Shown piece by piece: positions 7,812 through 10,919 of a DNA stretch of 10,919 nucleotides (the first letter of the stretch is position 1; each line of letters begins with the position of its first letter). The DNA is from Actinomycetes bacterium. Its GTDB lineage: Bacteria; Actinomycetota; Acidimicrobiia; Acidimicrobiales; Bog-793. The notes beneath the pieces are model-generated. The model saw only the letters and a list, made by a program, of their open reading frames with translations. It made no database searches and was not told where the DNA came from. The stretch spans positions 1-10,919 of the forward strand of contig JAJYGM010000477.1 of assembly GCA_021785095.1 (NCBI GenBank), given 5' to 3'. A program made the translations under genes and the position numbers.

Positions 7812-8897
7812 TCACACGTTGAAGCGGATCTCGAGCACGTCGCCGTCGTGAACGACGTAGTCCTTGCCTTCGAGGCGCACCTTGCCCTTGGCGCGTGCTG
7901 CAGCGAAGGAGCCTGCCGCGAGGAGCTCGTCCCAGCGGATGACGTCGGCCTTGATGAAGCCGCGCTGCAGGTCGGAATGGATGACGCCGGCGCACTCCGG
8001 TGCCTTTGCCCCGGCGCGGAACATCCATGCCCGCGACTCCTTGTCACCTGTCGTGAAGAACGTCTGACGGCCGAGGATGTGCCAGGCCGCTCGGGCGACG
8101 CGCACGAGCGCCCCCTCGCCGAGACCGAGACCTTCGAGCATCTCCTGGCGCTCGGCGCCGTCGAGCTTGGCGGCCTCGGCCTCGAGTTGGACGCTGACGG
8201 CGAGCACCTCGGAGGCGCCCCCGAGCTCGGAATGGATCCGCGCCACGGTCTCGCCCTCGGATCCGATCTCGTCCTCTCCGATGTTGAGCACGACGAGGAG
8301 CGGTTTCGTCGTGAGCAGGAAGAGCGGCCTCAGCGCCTCGCGGTCGACCGTCGCAACGCCTGACCGGTAGAGCGGCGTGCCGGCGTGGAGGTGCTCGAGC
8401 GCCGTCGGCGCAACGGCGAGGGCGGCGGTGAGGCTCGGGTCGGTGGCAGCCCGTCGCTTGGCGGAACGCTCGAGTTGCGTCTCGAGCGACGTGGCATCAG
8501 CGAGGACGAGCTCGAGCTCGAGCGTCGCGAGGGCTTCGAGCACGTCCTCCTCGCCGGGCGCGCTGTCGTCGCGGAACTGGCGCAGCACGAGGGCGAGGGC
8601 GTCGACTTCGCGCAGTCCGGCAAGGAATCGGCTGCCGAGCCCGCGGGCGTCACCGTGCTCGCTCGACTTCTGGATCCCCGCGATGTCGACGACCTCGAAG
8701 GTGGCCGGGACGACCTTCTTGCTCTCGCTCATCTTCGCGAGGGCGTCGAGGCGAGGGTCGGGGACGTGGGCGACTCCCACTTCGGTCTCGATGGTGGAGA
8801 ACGGATGCGAGGCGACGAGTGCGTCTCCGCCGGTGAGGGCGTTGAAGAGGGCGGACTTCCCGCAATTCGGAAGACCGACGAGGCCGAGGCGGTCCAT
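7812..8897 (-). CDS. ychF: Ribosome-associated ATPase YchF (OLA1 family)
   Basis: A 361-aa Obg-related P-loop ATPase that associates with ribosomes and is linked to oxidative stress and translation initiation in other bacteria. Elements in order: G1 GLPNCGKS (8-15), switch I region HPFSTIETEVG (31-41), G3 DIAG (71-74) followed by RFLAGLREVDA, G4-equivalent NIGE (205-208) in the NxxE form that favours ATP over GTP, then a C-terminal TGS domain from about 278 (TFFTTGDKESRAW) through GFIKADVI and DYVVHDGDVLEIRFNV. It is full length. Odd points: Cys replaces the usual Val in the P-loop (NCGKS), and the linker after G3 is less conserved than the common KGASKGEGLG. The position often occupied by Cys in VVRCF is Gln here. 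It starts 24 nt after the TPR gene and is followed 7 nt later by the phosphorylase. Confidence 0.95.
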   Translation of the reverse strand: MDRLGLVGLPNCGKSALFNALTGGDALVASHPFSTIETEVGVAHVPDPRLDALAKMSESKKVVPATFEVVDIAGIQKSSEHGDARGLGSRFLAGLREVDALALVLRQFRDDSAPGEEDVLEALATLELELVLADATSLETQLERSAKRRAATDPSLTAALAVAPTALEHLHAGTPLYRSGVATVDREALRPLFLLTTKPLLVVLNIGEDEIGSEGETVARIHSELGGASEVLAVSVQLEAEAAKLDGAERQEMLEGLGLGEGALVRVARAAWHILGRQTFFTTGDKESRAWMFRAGAKAPECAGVIHSDLQRGFIKADVIRWDELLAAGSFAAARAKGKVRLEGKDYVVHDGDVLEIRFNV

Positions 8898-8921
8898 GTG
8901 GGCTCGTTGACCTCGTCGTCT

Positions 8922-9818
8922 CTAGCGGATCGCCCGGAGCCGCTCCGGCGCGTCGAGGAGGTCGGGCGCCTGGAGCGCGACGCGGTGGAAGAGCTCGCGC
9001 GCCCGGGGGAGGTCGCCGGCGACCTCGTAGAGGTTGGCGAGGGCGTACCACTCGCGCAGCAATGAGACGTCGGCCTGCTTGCGATGCACCTTTCCAGCGG
9101 GTTCGAGGAGCGCGATCGCCTGATCGAGCTCTCCGGCGTCGGCGAGGGCGCCAGCCATGACGAGGCGCCCCTCGACGAGGACCTCCTTGTCGACGCCCTC
9201 GCGGCGCATCTCGTCCCACAGCTCGTTCACACGGTCGAGACGCCCCATCGCCCGCTCGCAGTCGGCGATGACCGGGTGCTGGTCCAGGCTCCCCGTGAGG
9301 TCATGGACCAGGCGAAGCTCCTTCGAGGCCTGGCGCCAGCGCCCGAGCCGGTAGAGCGTGAGGCCGTACAGCTCACGCGCGGCGGCGGACTCCGGGACCT
9401 GATCGACGATCGGCTTGATGGCCTGGAGAGCCTCCTTGTAGCGGTCGCGCTCGTAAGCCTGAGCGGCCGCCGTCATCCGTCGCTCGAGGATCGCGGCCGT
9501 TCGCCCGTCGGCGGTGCGGCGAAGCTCGTCACGCACGGCTCGCGGCAGTTCGAAGTTCCGTTCGCGCCGCGCTCTGAAGCGACCGCTGCCGGTGTCGTCC
9601 TCGGCGATGTCGTGGTCGTGCTCCATGCGCGCTCGATCGACTCGCTGGCGACGGGTGCCGCCGGTGCCCACGTTGCCGTTGGTGCGGCTGGCGCCGCGGT
9701 GCGTTGGCTTGCCTCGGTGATCGCGCTGTGGCCCACCGCCGCCGCTGCCGGAACCGCCGCCGGAACCGCCTCCGCTGCCGCGGCGCTCGCCGCCGGTTCC
9801 GCCGCGTTGGGAGCTCAT
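8922..9818 (-). CDS. TPR protein with Gly/Arg-rich disordered N-terminus
   Basis: A 298-aa protein of unknown function. Residues 5-30 are a Gly/Ser low-complexity run that begins with RGG, followed by a basic Gly/Arg segment to about 65. Residues 62-100 are charged, and from about 115 to 290 there are several helix-turn-helix repeats of the tetratricopeptide type, for example AYERDRYKEALQAI, LYGLTLYRLGRWRQASKEL and YALANLYEVAGDLPRARELF. TPR arrays bind protein partners and RGG-like tails often bind RNA; the placement next to rRNA genes makes an RNA link attractive but unproven. ATG at 9818 is preferred because TATGTT lies seven nt upstream, overlapping the alternative in-frame ATG at 9830. 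No Shine-Dalgarno is present for either. A longer frame reaching 10148 crosses the terminator and 5S gene and is spurious. A similar TPR gene accompanies tyrS, HAD and tlyA in many actinobacteria. Confidence 0.82.
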   Translation of the reverse strand: MSSQRGGTGGERRGSGGGSGGGSGSGGGGPQRDHRGKPTHRGASRTNGNVGTGGTRRQRVDRARMEHDHDIAEDDTGSGRFRARRERNFELPRAVRDELRRTADGRTAAILERRMTAAAQAYERDRYKEALQAIKPIVDQVPESAAARELYGLTLYRLGRWRQASKELRLVHDLTGSLDQHPVIADCERAMGRLDRVNELWDEMRREGVDKEVLVEGRLVMAGALADAGELDQAIALLEPAGKVHRKQADVSLLREWYALANLYEVAGDLPRARELFHRVALQAPDLLDAPERLRAIR

Positions 9819-9854
9819 GGGTGTGAACATAGCGCCCGAGTCCGGACGCGAAAC
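9819..9854 (-). promoter_or_regulatory. Possible promoter of the TPR-ychF-phosphorylase-fbaB gene run
   Basis: Minus-strand TATGTT (9826-9831) fits a -10 box at 4 of 6 positions and lies seven nt before ATG 9818. The region 17 nt farther upstream (GTTTCG, 9849-9854) is a poor -35 and overlaps the end of the rRNA terminator. A promoter is expected here because the rRNA transcript should end at 9853; its exact boxes are tentative. Confidence 0.35.
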
Positions 9855-9897
9855 GACCCCGCACCAGAGGAGCTTGGGCTCCCCGATGCGGGGTCGT
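9850..9897 (-). terminator. Intrinsic terminator of the rRNA operon
   Basis: Downstream of 5S, minus strand: a perfect 11-bp stem ACGACCCCGCA / TGCGGGGTCGT (9887-9897 with 9853-9863). The 23-nt apical part itself folds into a GGAGC / GCTCC hairpin (9869-9882). The stem runs directly into a short T tract (TTT). It starts 13 nt after the 5S 3' end and fits an rRNA operon terminator. Confidence 0.8.
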
Positions 9898-9910
9898 CTC
9901 TGAAAAGAAT

Positions 9911-10026
<116 letters not shown>

Positions 10027-10140
10027 AACCTTGCGCGCTTCAGGTGCCGTCCGCCCGCTCCGCTCGAGTGAGCGGATGCGGGAACTGGCACCCGAGGGAG
10101 GCGTTGCCGCCGCCCCTGTGAGCGCTCCATAGCGAGCACG
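10027..10140 (-). other. 23S-5S internal transcribed spacer
   Basis: About 114 nt with no tRNA. It holds a nested hairpin at 10043-10092 (listed separately). The remainder next to the 23S 3' end is expected to contain one arm of the 23S processing stem, whose partner upstream of 23S lies outside the window. Confidence 0.75.
10043..10092 (-). repeat. Nested inverted repeat in the 23S-5S spacer (probable processing stem)
   Basis: Outer arms GGTGCC (10043-10048) and GGCACC (10087-10092). Inside, CCCGC (10054-10058) pairs with GCGGG (10078-10082), and TCCGCTC (10059-10065) pairs with GAGCGGA (10070-10076) around a 4-nt loop. Only one base bulges between the two inner stems. Such a double-stranded spacer element is a plausible RNase III site that separates 23S from 5S; that role is inferred. 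Confidence 0.6.

Positions 10141-10919
<779 letters not shown>

Overview
The window reads as a piece of chromosome from a high-GC, deep-branching actinobacterium. Acidimicrobiia or a neighbouring class is my inference, from the very high GC, the many GTG starts, the weak or absent Shine-Dalgarno sites, and the mix of a KorAB ferredoxin oxidoreductase, an E. coli FbaB-type class I aldolase and a phasin/H1-like Lys-Ala tail protein. Nothing seen allows a species call.

Layout from left to right. A phasin-like gene with a Lys/Ala-rich tail runs off the left edge (1-595, minus). Its near-consensus promoter places the predicted transcript start on the ATG itself. A HAD-IIA (NagD-type) phosphatase follows (676-1446, minus), divergent from a DUF1015 gene (1529-2728, plus). 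The DUF1015 gene converges on korB. The minus-strand central metabolism block is korA-korB, overlapping by 4 nt (5749-2745), preceded by fbaB (6921-5866) with a strong hairpin between them. Upstream of fbaB, in the same direction and tightly packed, are a uridine-phosphorylase-like gene (7804-6956), ychF (8897-7812) and a Gly-rich TPR protein (9818-8922). The right end is the tail of an rRNA operon on the minus strand: the 3' part of 23S, a 23S-5S spacer with a nested hairpin, 5S, and an intrinsic terminator that abuts the start of the TPR gene.

The main discovery is in the 23S gene. The conserved peptidyl-transferase sequence is broken between the exon end TTTAGAACGT and the exon start CGTGAGACAG by 382 nt (10449-10830, minus). 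This insert has the hallmarks of a group I self-splicing intron: U at the end of the 5' exon, terminal G in the intron, an internal guide sequence, R and S core motifs that form P7, and P2, P7.1, P7.2, P8 and P9 hairpins, several capped by GNRA loops. By E. coli numbering the insertion site is position 2593, the site of the Chlamydomonas chloroplast intron that encodes I-CreI. Here the intron has no homing endonuclease reading frame.

How the genes fit together: KorAB (2-oxoacid to acyl-CoA with reduced ferredoxin) and FbaB (reversible aldol step of glycolysis/gluconeogenesis) are central carbon enzymes. YchF and possibly the TPR protein sit next to the rRNA operon and may relate to translation. 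The phosphorylase recycles nucleosides. The HAD, DUF1015 and phasin-like genes have no assignable pathway from the sequence alone.
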